Below, piece by piece: positions 17,804 to 27,112 of a DNA stretch of 64,000 bases; positions within the stretch are counted from its first letter, which is position 1, and each line of letters opens with the position of its first letter. Source of the DNA: Nostoc sp. LEGE 06077 (GTDB lineage Bacteria > Cyanobacteriota > Cyanobacteriia > Cyanobacteriales > Nostocaceae); assembly GCF_015207705.1 (NCBI RefSeq), contig NZ_JADEWI010000038.1:1-64000 (forward strand), given 5' to 3'. Both the position numbers and the translations under genes were made by a program. Under the pieces are notes generated by a model, which made no database searches, was not told the origin of the DNA, and saw only the letters and a program-made list of their open reading frames with translations.

Positions 17804-19153
17804 ATGAGACTCAATGAATGGATGAACCAGAAGTTTTTACAATCCATTTCTACTGGGTTAGAAGAACAAAGCGAGAATTCTCTAAAAGCTCAGCAATCTA
17901 TTAGATTGTCTGTGGTCACCCAATATTTCCCCCCAGACTATGCTGCTACTGGACAATTGATTGAGGAATTAGTAAAACAGTTAGGACAGCAAGGGGTAGA
18001 TGTAGAAGTTTTCACTAGTCAACCTGGTTATGCGTTTAATTCAGCAGCGGCTCCATCGGTTGAGAAAGTAGAGCGTATTAGAGTTCAGCGCTCTCGGACT
18101 GCTCAACTTTGGCCTGGAAGAATTCGCGGCAAAGCAGTCAATGGTGTTTTGTATACTTTACGCGCTTTCTTATATATGTTGAGAGCTTGGCGGCGTAACA
18201 ATGTAATGTTAATAACAACAGCCCCGCCATTTTTACCAATACTAGGATATTTGGGTTATTTATTATTTAGGCTTCCTTATGTCTGCATAATATATGATCT
18301 TTATCCTGATATTGCGATCGCTCTAGGTGTAGTTTCCAAGAGTCATTGGCTAGTCAAAATTTGGCGTACAATTAACCAACAAGTTTGGCTAAATGCAAGA
18401 GGTATTATTGTTTTAAGCCCAGCAATGAAACAACGGGTGTTAGCTCATTGCCCGCAAATCAGCGATAAGATTTCTGTCATTCATAGTTGGGCTAATCCAG
18501 ATTTAATTGTTCCAATAGCCAAGCAAGAAAATTGGTTTGCATGGAAACATAACCTCGTGCAAAAATTTACAGTTCTCTACTCTGGTAATATGGGTCGCTG
18601 TCATGACATTGAAACTATGTTAGACGCAGCAAAGGAACTTCAAGATGAACCAATTCAGTTTGTGTGTATTGGTGGTGGGGCAAAGCGAGAAGAATTGATT
18701 CAGGAAGTAACCCGCTTGGGTTTGAGCAACTTTACATTTCTACCATATCAAGATAAGCAAGTACTGCCGTATTCTTTAACAGCTTGTGATTTGTCATTCG
18801 TAAGTGTAGATGAAACTACAGAAGGTTTGGTTGTTCCGAGTAAGCTCTACTCTGCCTTAGCTGCGGGAAGACCAATAGCAGTCATTTGCTCACCCTACTC
18901 TTATCTAAGACAGTTGATTGCAGAAGCTAACTGTGGTGGAACATTCGACAACGGAGATGGCCACGGACTAGCTCAATTTATTCGCTTACTTAGTCGTGAC
19001 CCACAATTAGGAGAACGGATGGGAAAAGCGGGTCGTCAATATTTGCGATCGCATTTCACACCTAAGTTGATCTCTCAACAGTATTTTGATGTTTTACAGC
19101 AAGCAATAGCCTCTGATGAAGTGATTGCTGTATCTCCAATACAGACAAAATAA
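17804..19153 (+). CDS. GT4 glycosyltransferase, WcaI/WbuB-like
   Basis: This 449-residue protein has a GT-B fold. The acceptor domain begins near residue 34 with LSVVTQYFPPDYAATGQLIEE, a signature of WcaI/WbuB-type transferases. The donor domain begins near 260 (VLYSGNMGRCHDIETMLDAA), with a PSKLYSALAAGRPIAVI segment that contacts the nucleotide sugar. Such enzymes add one sugar to a lipid-linked oligosaccharide at the inner face of the membrane. It stands first on the plus strand of the polysaccharide locus, about 0.8 kb before the export genes. The donor sugar is unknown. Confidence 0.88.
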   Translation: MRLNEWMNQKFLQSISTGLEEQSENSLKAQQSIRLSVVTQYFPPDYAATGQLIEELVKQLGQQGVDVEVFTSQPGYAFNSAAAPSVEKVERIRVQRSRTAQLWPGRIRGKAVNGVLYTLRAFLYMLRAWRRNNVMLITTAPPFLPILGYLGYLLFRLPYVCIIYDLYPDIAIALGVVSKSHWLVKIWRTINQQVWLNARGIIVLSPAMKQRVLAHCPQISDKISVIHSWANPDLIVPIAKQENWFAWKHNLVQKFTVLYSGNMGRCHDIETMLDAAKELQDEPIQFVCIGGGAKREELIQEVTRLGLSNFTFLPYQDKQVLPYSLTACDLSFVSVDETTEGLVVPSKLYSALAAGRPIAVICSPYSYLRQLIAEANCGGTFDNGDGHGLAQFIRLLSRDPQLGERMGKAGRQYLRSHFTPKLISQQYFDVLQQAIASDEVIAVSPIQTK

Positions 19154-19991
19154 ACTTATTTCTCTCTTCATTTTGTTTGTAGAAAATATTCAGCTTAGTG
19201 TTATTTTCTAACAGCACAATGTGGCTTATTTACTAATCCTCGGTTGAGAATGAACTCACAAAATAAGTAAAATTGATAGTTTATAATAGGAGAAAGATAA
19301 TATTCTAAATATTGGTCTGATTCATCTATTTGAAGAGGTAGAAATATCAAAGAATGAACAAAAATATAGCCTAAATCAATTAGCTAAAGACAGTGTTGAT
19401 TGCTTAAAGAAATAAAAAAAATGTCTTATATTCAATTCGGCATTCAGCACTTTCTTTTATGACACATTATTTATAAATATTTGAAATTTACGTTGACTAA
19501 ACAATTTGATATGGCATAAAAAATCAACGTTTCAAAATATGTTATAATAGTGTAGAAGCAAAGTTAAGTTCACTAATTTCTGACTCGCCAAAATATCACC
19601 TCCCGCTAAAATAGATTATTTAACAAAAATTAAGATGAATAAATAGCTGATTTCCCCTATAGAAAATGAGTCAGACTAAAAGACTATTCTAAACTCTTTT
19701 TAATTCACAAGATTTACATAAACTTAATAAAGTACCACTGATGTGAGTTGGAGGCTAAAAGCAGTAGTTTCGTTGATAAGGCTAGAGTTTACGATTAAAG
19801 CTAAGGTTGAAATCTTTACTATTGCTTGATAATTTTTAACTCACATAAGGCGTAAAGTGTTGATAGAAAGATTTTAACTAAATTAGTAGTCAAATCAAAT
19901 TTGAAATATTTAGGAGATGGGCTTTGATGGTCATTTTGATCTCAGTCCCTCTAAATAAACCTTCCTTACTTATCTATTTTGTAGTTAATCA
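19154..19991. other. 0.8-kb AT-rich region with no recognised gene
   Basis: I see no convincing gene on either strand. A short frame at 19924-20151 overlaps the next gene in another frame and has no family features. A promoter for the export operon probably lies here, but no clear consensus was found. Confidence 0.5.
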
Positions 19992-20435
19992 ATGTGGGAG
20001 GCAAAATTGCGGAGAAGGTGTGACCGAAATCGGAAGCGTTCAAAAAGAAGGGCAATCTACTGCCCTGTTCACAGTTGCTATATGGATAGCGTCAGTCAGA
20101 AATATCAAATATTTGCAGAAAGAGCAGGTCAATTGCAGCAAAGAGGTGTGAGCCGACGTAATGCTCTAATGCTAATAGCCAGCCACACGACAGTTACCAT
20201 AGAAGGAGAATGGCTAGAAGCTTTTTGGTGTGAAGAATGCCAACAAACAAAATGGTATCACGTACAAAAATCTGGAGATCGCACATATAACCTTTCACTA
20301 GCTCCCCATGAACTTTGGCAACAAGTAACTGGAGTAATTAATCCATCCGGCAACCCTTCTGTGGGAGAGTTTACTCGTAGGCAATCAAGACTAGTGGGTT
20401 ATCAAGGTATGAAAGATTTCCAGTTTGTAGGTTAA
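19992..20435 (+). CDS. Conserved cyanobacterial protein with two Cys motifs, function unknown
   Basis: This 147-residue basic protein has CPVHSC near residue 24 and CEEC near 80. The paired Cys motifs suggest a zinc-ribbon-like metal site. The stretch GEWLEAFWCEECQQTKWYHV and the C-terminal GNPSVGEFTRRQSRLVGYQG look conserved to me from other cyanobacteria, but I know of no assigned function. It is 30 bases upstream of the ABC permease gene and in the same direction, so it is probably co-transcribed with the exporter. The start is uncertain because the first 20 residues are unusually Arg/Lys rich and no ribosome-binding site is clear. Confidence 0.7.
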   Translation: MWEAKLRRRCDRNRKRSKRRAIYCPVHSCYMDSVSQKYQIFAERAGQLQQRGVSRRNALMLIASHTTVTIEGEWLEAFWCEECQQTKWYHVQKSGDRTYNLSLAPHELWQQVTGVINPSGNPSVGEFTRRQSRLVGYQGMKDFQFVG

Positions 20436-20465
20436 CTGTTACAGATAAGATACTAAATAAATACT

Positions 20466-21305
20466 ATGAGTAGTCAAGATATAGCTTCTAAACAAGAGCT
20501 AATACTGGAAGCTGGAAAAGTGGAGCGCCAGTATTGGCAGGACTTGTGGCGCTATCGTGAACTATTATATTTCCTGGCCTGGCGTGATATTTTGGTGCGT
20601 TATAAGCAAACTGTGGTTGGTTTAGCGTGGGCGTTAATCCGACCATTTTTGACTATGGTTGTATTTACTGTAGTATTTGGCAATTTAGCAAAATTACCCT
20701 CCTCAGCACCTTATCCAATCCTTGTTTTTGCGGCGATGTTGCCTTGGCAATTTTTTGCTAATTCCCTGAGTGAGTGTAGCAACAGCCTCATCGGTAATGC
20801 CAACTTGATATCCAAAGTCTACTTTCCTCGCTTGATTGTGCCGATGAGTTCAGTAATTGTCAGCTTCGTAGATTTTATGGTTTCTGGCATAATTCTCCTG
20901 GCACTGATGGCTTGGTATAATTTTGTTCCTGATTGGCGAATACTCACACTCCCCTTATTTATTGGTATTGCTTTTGCTGCGTCAGTTGGAGTTGGGCTAT
21001 GGTTTGCAGCATTAAATGTGGAATATCGAGATGTTCGCTACATAGTGCCATTTATAGTGCAGTTTGGGTTGTACATATCACCAGTTGGTTTTAGTAGTAA
21101 TCTTGTACCAGCGCAGTGGCGCTTGCTGTATTCCTTGAATCCAATGGTAGGAGTAATTGATGGATTTCGCTGGGCTATTCTTGGTGGTGATGCCAAAATT
21201 TACTTGCCAGGATTTACCTTATCTCTAATTTTAGTCGTACTTTTACTACTAAGTGGCATTTGGTATTTCCGCAAAGTAGAACGGACATTTGCTGACGTAA
21301 TTTAG
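20466..21305 (+). CDS. wzm: Polysaccharide ABC exporter permease (Wzm-like)
   Basis: This 279-residue ABC-2 type membrane protein has six predicted membrane segments. The N-terminal ELLYFLAWRDILVRYKQTVVG motif is typical of Wzm/TagG permeases, as is the SNLISKVYFPRLIVPM loop. It exports a lipid-linked O-antigen- or capsule-like glycan with the ATPase encoded 15 bases downstream. No truncation is seen. It heads the nucleotide-sugar and transferase cluster, so the exported glycan is probably built by the following genes. Confidence 0.94.
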   Translation: MSSQDIASKQELILEAGKVERQYWQDLWRYRELLYFLAWRDILVRYKQTVVGLAWALIRPFLTMVVFTVVFGNLAKLPSSAPYPILVFAAMLPWQFFANSLSECSNSLIGNANLISKVYFPRLIVPMSSVIVSFVDFMVSGIILLALMAWYNFVPDWRILTLPLFIGIAFAASVGVGLWFAALNVEYRDVRYIVPFIVQFGLYISPVGFSSNLVPAQWRLLYSLNPMVGVIDGFRWAILGGDAKIYLPGFTLSLILVVLLLLSGIWYFRKVERTFADVI

Positions 21306-21320
21306 AAAGGAGCAAAGCAG

Positions 21321-22610
21321 ATGTCAGAAACTGTAATTCGTGTTGAAAATCTTGCCAAAAAATATATTATTAGTCATCAGCAAGAGAATTCTGGTCGCTA
21401 TCGCTATAAGGCTTTACGTGATGTTATTACTGATGGCACTAAATATTTGACTCATAAACTCCTCAAACCAGTTGATAAGAAAATATCCAATCCATCTCGT
21501 GAAGAATTTTGGGCATTGAATGACGTTTCCTTTGAGATTAAACAAGGTGAAGCCATCGGTGTGATTGGACGTAATGGTGCAGGTAAATCAACTCTTCTCA
21601 AAATTTTGAGTCGCATCACCGAACCGACTAGAGGGCGTATCACCATCCAAGGAAGGGTAGCAAGTTTATTAGAAGTGGGAACGGGATTTCACCCAGAACT
21701 TACAGGTAGAGAAAACATCTATCTCAATGGTTCCGTTTTGGGGATGAGTCGAGTCGAAATTAAGCAGAAATTTGATGAAATAGTAGCCTTTGCTGAGGTT
21801 GAGAAATTTTTAGACACCCCAGTGAAGCGCTATTCTTCAGGAATGTACGTACGCCTAGCATTTTCTGTTGCAGCCCATTTAGAGCCAGAAATTTTAATTG
21901 TTGATGAAGTTCTGGCTGTAGGTGATTCAGCATTTCAGAAAAAGTGCTTGGGAAAAATGGATGATGTTGCAACCAAAGAAGGGCGGACAGTTCTATTTGT
22001 TAGCCATAGTATGGCAGCGATCGCCCAGTTAACAAAACGTTGCATCCTGCTTTCTAAAGGTAATATTCAGTTTGATGGTAATACCAATAAAGCTGTCCAG
22101 CTATATCTGGTTGGACAAAAAGATAATTCCATACAACAGGCATACTACCAAGCCCCGGCAAATAAAACTGGTAATTACATCGGTTGGGCGCGAGTGCATA
22201 CATCTGAAAGTGAAGGAATTCACTGTTGGGGTGAATCAATAAAAGTTGAATTTGCATTAAACATCACTCAACCTCACGAAAGTCTGCGGTTTTCTTTTCA
22301 GATAGTAAATTCTTTGCAACAACCAATTTGTATTTTTTGGTTTTTTGAATCAGATGCTCCCTTCTGTAAAAATCCTGGAACATTTATTCTCAGGTGTGAA
22401 ATACCAAAATCTAGGCTGTACATGGGTTCATACACTTTAACAACCTGGTTTTCTGAGCGACGCAGTGAGACTTTACTCGAAAACCTCAAAGAAATATGCC
22501 CATTTGAAGTAACCATGCTCAATTTCGAGCGTCCAGAGTATGAATGGCAACCCAATGAATGTATTTATTTAGAAGATGCCGTTTGGCAGTCTGTTGAACA
22601 AATCTCATAA
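21321..22610 (+). CDS. wzt: Polysaccharide ABC exporter ATP-binding protein (Wzt-like)
   Basis: This 429-residue protein joins an ABC ATPase domain (1-245) to a C-terminal Wzt_C-like beta-sandwich domain (about 280-420), which in the family recognises the glycan's modified end. Walker A is GRNGAGKST near residue 83, the signature YSSGMYVRLAFSVAAH near 172, and Walker B ILIVDEVLAVGD near 192. A strong AGGAG ribosome-binding site precedes ATG 21321. Because carbohydrate-binding C-domains are substrate specific, this domain should report on the terminal residue made by the nearby enzymes. Confidence 0.94.
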   Translation: MSETVIRVENLAKKYIISHQQENSGRYRYKALRDVITDGTKYLTHKLLKPVDKKISNPSREEFWALNDVSFEIKQGEAIGVIGRNGAGKSTLLKILSRITEPTRGRITIQGRVASLLEVGTGFHPELTGRENIYLNGSVLGMSRVEIKQKFDEIVAFAEVEKFLDTPVKRYSSGMYVRLAFSVAAHLEPEILIVDEVLAVGDSAFQKKCLGKMDDVATKEGRTVLFVSHSMAAIAQLTKRCILLSKGNIQFDGNTNKAVQLYLVGQKDNSIQQAYYQAPANKTGNYIGWARVHTSESEGIHCWGESIKVEFALNITQPHESLRFSFQIVNSLQQPICIFWFFESDAPFCKNPGTFILRCEIPKSRLYMGSYTLTTWFSERRSETLLENLKEICPFEVTMLNFERPEYEWQPNECIYLEDAVWQSVEQIS

Positions 22611-22629
22611 CAGCAAAAGGTAGAACAAA

Positions 22630-23142
22630 GTGCCAGTAAATGATGATGTCAAATTAGGCAAAAATGTCCAGATTTTTCATCCCAACCTTGTGAATCTTTA
22701 CGGTTGTGCAATCGGAGATGAAACTAAGATAGGTGCGTTTGTAGAAATTCAGCAAGATGTGATTGTAGGCGATAGATGTAAGATTTCATCACACAGTTTT
22801 TTGTGTGAAGGAGTCATCCTAGAAAATGAAGTATTTATTGGCCACGGAGTGATGTTTACCAATGACATTTATCCCCGTGCAACCAATGAAGATGGCAGTT
22901 TAAAAACAGGAGATGATTGGTGTGTCGTCAAGACCGTAGTTAAAAAATGTGCCTCTATTGGCAGTAATGCCACCATCTTACCAGGAGTAACTATTGGTGA
23001 AAAAGCCATCATTGGGTCTGGTGCAGTGGTAACTCAAGATGTTCCTAATTATGCAATTGTAGTTGGAGTCCCGGCTAAAGTAATAGGTGATGTGCGCGAT
23101 CGCTGCCAACAGTTGGAAATGCCTGCTAATTTTGTTAGTTAA
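22630..23142 (+). CDS. Hexapeptide N-acetyltransferase, WbpD/FdtC-like
   Basis: This 170-residue left-handed beta-helix protein starts with GTG at 22630, 19 bases after wzt. Hexapeptide repeats run through the protein, with SFLCEGVILENEVFIGHGVMFTND and the C-terminal ATILPGVTIGEKAIIGSGAVVTQDVP cap. WbpD/WlbB-type enzymes use acetyl-CoA to acetylate the 3-amino group of UDP-amino-sugars. The following dehydrogenase and aminotransferase genes match the preceding steps of that pathway. FdtC-like action on a dTDP sugar is the alternative. Confidence 0.85.
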   Translation: MPVNDDVKLGKNVQIFHPNLVNLYGCAIGDETKIGAFVEIQQDVIVGDRCKISSHSFLCEGVILENEVFIGHGVMFTNDIYPRATNEDGSLKTGDDWCVVKTVVKKCASIGSNATILPGVTIGEKAIIGSGAVVTQDVPNYAIVVGVPAKVIGDVRDRCQQLEMPANFVS

Positions 23143-23295
23143 GCAGATATTTATTAGTAATTTTTAATCATAAATTGAGGGTTTAGATGTGTCAACTCAG
23201 ACAATGTTTATTTCTTCTTCATCCTCATATAGCGATTGAAATAAATTCACCTACCAAATCAGACAAATTTAAATTTTGATTAGTTAGAAACAATA

Positions 23296-24333
23296 ATGGG
23301 AAAGAACATTAATATTGGTGTCATTGGCTATGGTTACTGGGGCCCTAACCTAGTGCGAAATTTTGCAGAGATCCCCGGAGTTCAGGTTACTGCTGTGAGC
23401 GATTTTAAGCCAGAACTCTTGACGAAGGCACAAATGCGCTATCCAGCCTTGAAGATAACTACAGATAGTCGAGATTTGTTGAAAGACCCAAAAATCGATG
23501 CGATCGCAATCGCCACACCTGTTTTTACGCATTTTGATTTAGCCTTAGCAGCATTGCAAGCTGGGAAACATGTGTTGGTAGAAAAACCGATGACTACAAC
23601 TTCAGAGCAGGCGATGCGGCTAATTGATGAAGCAGAAAAGCGCAACCTAGTACTGATGGTTGATCACACTTTTGTCTACACAGGTGCTGTCCGCAAAATG
23701 CACGATTTGATCGCCACTAATTCACTGGGTGATATTTACTACTATGATTCTGTGCGCGTTAACCTGGGACTTTTTCAGCATGATGTGAATGTCATCTGGG
23801 ATTTGGCAGTCCATGACCTATCAATCATGAACTATGTATTGCCATCACAGCCTTATGCCGTCTCGGCTACAGGTGTGAGTCATGTACCTGGAGAACCAGA
23901 AAATATAGCTTACCTAACTTTATTTTTTGAAAACAACTTGATTGCCCATATCAATGTTAATTGGTTAGCACCAGTAAAAATCCGGCGCACACTCATCGGT
24001 GGTAGTCAACGAATGATTGTTTACGATGACTTAGAACCCAGTGAGAAAGTCAAGATTTACGACAAGGGTATTACAGTTAATGGCAACGCTGAAAGCCTGT
24101 ATCAAATGCTCATTGGTTATCGTACAGGAGATATGTGGTCTCCCAAGTTGGATATGACAGAAGCCCTTCGTTCCGAAGGCTTACACTTCATCGATTGTAT
24201 TACCAAAAGCGATCGCCCACTGACTGGCGGAGAAGCAGGACTGCAAGTAGTCAAAATTCTCGAAGCTGCTACCCAGTCCCTCAAAAAGCAAGGCCAATTA
24301 ATTGAGTTGAATACAGCAGGGGTAGCAGTATGA
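23296..24333 (+). CDS. Gfo/Idh/MocA-family sugar dehydrogenase, WbpB/WlbA-like
   Basis: This 345-residue NAD-dependent oxidoreductase has an N-terminal Rossmann motif (IGVIGYGYWGPNLVRNF) and the family EKP motif (GKHVLVEKPM, near residue 96). The VRVNLGLFQHDVNVIWDLAVHDLSIM region carries the conserved HD pair used in catalysis. WbpB/WlbA oxidises C3 of UDP-GlcNAcA, making the keto group for transamination. The gene overlaps the following aminotransferase gene by four bases, which supports sequential reactions. Other nucleotide-sugar substrates are possible. Confidence 0.85.
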   Translation: MGKNINIGVIGYGYWGPNLVRNFAEIPGVQVTAVSDFKPELLTKAQMRYPALKITTDSRDLLKDPKIDAIAIATPVFTHFDLALAALQAGKHVLVEKPMTTTSEQAMRLIDEAEKRNLVLMVDHTFVYTGAVRKMHDLIATNSLGDIYYYDSVRVNLGLFQHDVNVIWDLAVHDLSIMNYVLPSQPYAVSATGVSHVPGEPENIAYLTLFFENNLIAHINVNWLAPVKIRRTLIGGSQRMIVYDDLEPSEKVKIYDKGITVNGNAESLYQMLIGYRTGDMWSPKLDMTEALRSEGLHFIDCITKSDRPLTGGEAGLQVVKILEAATQSLKKQGQLIELNTAGVAV

Positions 24334-25424
24334 TTCCATTTGTAGATTTAAAAGCTCAATATCTAAGCATTAAAGACGAAATTGATACTGCTGTCCTAAA
24401 AGTTCTTGAAAGCACCCAATTCGTTTTGGGGAATGAAGTCAAAGCATTAGAAGAAGAATTTTCCCACTACTGTAATTCAGACTATGGTATTGCTGTCAAT
24501 ACAGGTACTAGTGCATTACATTTAGCATTACTAGCAGCTGGTATCGGTGCTGGGGATGAAGTAATTACAGTACCCTTTACCTTCGTTGCCACCACAGCAG
24601 CCATTTGTTACACCGGAGCTACGCCTGTTTTTGTCGATATCGATCCTGTTTCCTACACCATAGATGTCAACCAAATTGAAAAAGCCATAACAGAACGAAC
24701 AAAAGCTATTCTACCCGTGCATTTGTATGGTCAACCGGCAGATATGGAGCCAATTTTGGATATTGCCCGTCGTCATGGTTTGGTGGTGATAGAAGATGCA
24801 GCCCAAGCTCACGGCGCTGAGTATAAAGGGCAAAGGGTTGGTAGTATTGGCGATATTGGTTGTTTTAGCTTTTACCCTGGGAAAAATTTAGGCGCTTACG
24901 GTGAAGGAGGTATGGCAGTCACCAAAAATACCGAGTATGCGCGGATTATGGGGATGCTGCGCGATTGGGGTCAAGAACGCAGGTATCACCATGTTTTCAA
25001 AGGTTACAACTATCGGATGGATGGCATCCAGGGAGCTATTTTACGCGTGAAGTTGCGCTACATCGAAGGCTGGACAGAAGCCAGAAGAAGCCACGCAGCC
25101 TACTACGACAAACTCTTAGCAGAATCGGGTGTTAGTACACCTACTGTGATGTCTTACAGTCGTCACGTTTATCATGTTTATGCAGTGCGATCGCCCCAAA
25201 GAGATGCCCTGCAACAAGGTCTGCAAGAAATGGAAATTCAAACGGGAATTCATTACCCCATTCCCGTTCATTTGCAACCAGCATATTCTGAATTAGGTTA
25301 TAAACCTGGAGATTTTCCTCACTCAGAAGCTGCATCTCAGGAAGTTTTATCTCTACCAATGTATGCAGAACTCAGCACAGAGTCACAAACTCAAGTTGCC
25401 AAAGCATTGATCAGCTTAACATAA
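24330..25424 (+). CDS. DegT/DnrJ/EryC1-family PLP aminotransferase, WbpE/WlbC-like
   Basis: This 364-residue sugar aminotransferase starts with IPFVDLKAQYLSIKDEID, typical of WbpE/FdtB-type enzymes. The PLP lysine lies in CFSFYPGKNLGAYGEGGM, and DYGIAVNTGTSALHLAL and VIEDAAQAHGA are standard cofactor-contact segments. It would install an amino group at C3 of the sugar made by the overlapping dehydrogenase gene. Tight coupling (ATGA overlap) supports this. FdtB-like action on a dTDP-keto-sugar is an alternative. Confidence 0.9.
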   Translation: MIPFVDLKAQYLSIKDEIDTAVLKVLESTQFVLGNEVKALEEEFSHYCNSDYGIAVNTGTSALHLALLAAGIGAGDEVITVPFTFVATTAAICYTGATPVFVDIDPVSYTIDVNQIEKAITERTKAILPVHLYGQPADMEPILDIARRHGLVVIEDAAQAHGAEYKGQRVGSIGDIGCFSFYPGKNLGAYGEGGMAVTKNTEYARIMGMLRDWGQERRYHHVFKGYNYRMDGIQGAILRVKLRYIEGWTEARRSHAAYYDKLLAESGVSTPTVMSYSRHVYHVYAVRSPQRDALQQGLQEMEIQTGIHYPIPVHLQPAYSELGYKPGDFPHSEAASQEVLSLPMYAELSTESQTQVAKALISLT

Positions 25425-25436
25425 CCGAGGAATTCA

Positions 25437-26135
25437 ATGTCCGATCCAGGTAAAACTAAGCTAGTTAAAGCTGTCCACAGTTTACAACCTCAAAAGCTAG
25501 ACTCTGACTTTGAAATTCAACTAGCAGAATATTTACGTACTCAGTACGAACAAAAACCATTAGTCGAATTATACGCCCGCTTCGTGACAAGTGACGGCGA
25601 CTTTGATGGACTAATGCGGCGAACTATTTGGCGCGCCGTAGCTCGCAAATTCGGACACAACGTTAGCATTGGCAATGGTGTGGGCTTTAAACATCTGGAA
25701 ACCTTTGAAATTGGCAATCAAGTATTTATTGGTTCCCAAAGCTACATTCAGGGAAGATTTGATGGTACTTGCGTCATTGGTAATCACGTTTGGATTGGCC
25801 CACAGAGTTATTTTGATGCCCGTGATTTGATTATCGAAGATTATGTGGGATGGGGGCCAGGTGCAAAAGTACTAGGTTCAACACACCGTGGCTTGCCGAT
25901 TGATATACCGATTATCCAAACCGATTTAGAAATTAAATCGGTAAAAGTGGAAACTGGAGCCGATATTGGTATGAATGCAGTAATTCTACCAGGTGTGACC
26001 ATTGGTAAAAACAGCATCGTTGGTGCTGGAGCAGTTGTCACCAAGGATGTACCGCCATTTGCGATTGTAGCTGGTGTCCCTGCTAAATTTTTACGCTGGC
26101 GGGAAGGATATGAATTATCGGAGAATACAAAATAA
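25437..26135 (+). CDS. Hexapeptide acyltransferase of the sugar-modification type
   Basis: This 232-residue left-handed beta-helix transferase has a helical N-terminus of about 55 residues, then repeats such as NHVWIGPQSYFDARDLIIEDYVGWG. It ends with a standard cap (AVILPGVTIGKNSIVGAGAVVTKDVP...VAGVPAKFL). It starts 12 bases after the aminotransferase stop and is followed after two bases by an epimerase gene, so it is part of a tight operon. It probably O- or N-acetylates a sugar or glycan. Whether it acts on the nucleotide sugar or on the polymer is not evident. Confidence 0.82.
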   Translation: MSDPGKTKLVKAVHSLQPQKLDSDFEIQLAEYLRTQYEQKPLVELYARFVTSDGDFDGLMRRTIWRAVARKFGHNVSIGNGVGFKHLETFEIGNQVFIGSQSYIQGRFDGTCVIGNHVWIGPQSYFDARDLIIEDYVGWGPGAKVLGSTHRGLPIDIPIIQTDLEIKSVKVETGADIGMNAVILPGVTIGKNSIVGAGAVVTKDVPPFAIVAGVPAKFLRWREGYELSENTK

Positions 26136-26137
26136 AT

Positions 26138-27112
26138 ATGCAAAATCAGCGAATTTTAATCACAGGTGGTGCAGGTTTAGTCGGTTCCCATATTGCCGAT
26201 TTGTTGGTTCATGAAGGAGTCTCAGAGATTATTGTTCTAGATAACTTCACCCGTGGACAACTGAAGAACCTTGCTTGGGCAAAAGAACATGGCCCTTTGG
26301 TAATTGTAGAAGGCGACATTCGGGATCAAAAACTCCTGGGTGAAGTTATGCAAGGTGTCGATATAGTCTTTCATCAAGCAGCAATCCGCATTACCCAATG
26401 TGCTGAAGAACCGCGTTTGGCATTAGAAGTTTTAGCAGATGGCACTTTCAATGTGTTGGAAGCAGCCGTCAAAGCCGGGGTTAAAAAGGTAGTCGCTGCC
26501 TCATCCGCCTCAATCTATGGTATGGCAGAGGATTTTCCCACAACTGAATCTCATCACCCATACAATAACCGCACCCTCTATGGAGCAGCCAAGGTCTTTA
26601 ATGAAGGCTTATTACGCAGCTTTTATGATATGTATGGTTTGGACTATTTAGCACTACGCTACTTTAACGTCTATGGGCCGCGGATGGATATTTACGGTGT
26701 ATATACTGAAGTCTTGATTCGCTGGATGGAACGCATTTCCAAAGGACAGCCACCACTAATTTTCGGTGATGGCAAACAAACAATGGACTTTGTATATATC
26801 GAAGACATTGCCAGAGCAAATATTTTGGCTGCTAAAGCTGATGTCACCGATGAAGTATTTAACATTGCTAGTCATGTAGAAACTAGCCTCAATGACCTAG
26901 CCTATAGTTTGGCAAAGGTAATGAATTCAGATTTACAACCAGAATACGGGCCAGAACGCAAAGTCAACCCCGTATCTCGCCGACTAGCAGATGTGAATAA
27001 AGCAAAACAATTACTGGGTTTCGAGGCACAGGTATCTCTGGAAGAGGGATTACGTCGGCTAGTTAGTTGGTGGCGTGAACAAAAATTGGCGCAGGAAGCA
27101 AGCAATGTCTGA
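26138..27112 (+). CDS. NAD-dependent nucleotide-sugar epimerase/dehydratase
   Basis: This 324-residue extended short-chain dehydrogenase has the Rossmann motif ILITGGAGLVGSHIADLL and the catalytic YxxxK in LYGAAK (near residue 150), with Ser in AASSASIYG. It resembles UDP-glucose 4-epimerase-like proteins but is too general to fix the substrate. It lies two bases after the acetyltransferase and overlaps the next aminotransferase by eight bases. The pair suggests keto-sugar formation or epimerisation linked to transamination. Confidence 0.88.
   Translation: MQNQRILITGGAGLVGSHIADLLVHEGVSEIIVLDNFTRGQLKNLAWAKEHGPLVIVEGDIRDQKLLGEVMQGVDIVFHQAAIRITQCAEEPRLALEVLADGTFNVLEAAVKAGVKKVVAASSASIYGMAEDFPTTESHHPYNNRTLYGAAKVFNEGLLRSFYDMYGLDYLALRYFNVYGPRMDIYGVYTEVLIRWMERISKGQPPLIFGDGKQTMDFVYIEDIARANILAAKADVTDEVFNIASHVETSLNDLAYSLAKVMNSDLQPEYGPERKVNPVSRRLADVNKAKQLLGFEAQVSLEEGLRRLVSWWREQKLAQEASNV

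Noticed and set aside
19924-20151. 75-codon plus-strand frame ahead of wzm
   Set aside because: It overlaps the 147-residue Cys-motif gene in another frame, and only the latter shows conserved-looking motifs.
22298-22555. Minus-strand frame inside wzt
   Set aside because: It is antisense to the Wzt C-terminal domain and has no ribosome-binding site or family match.
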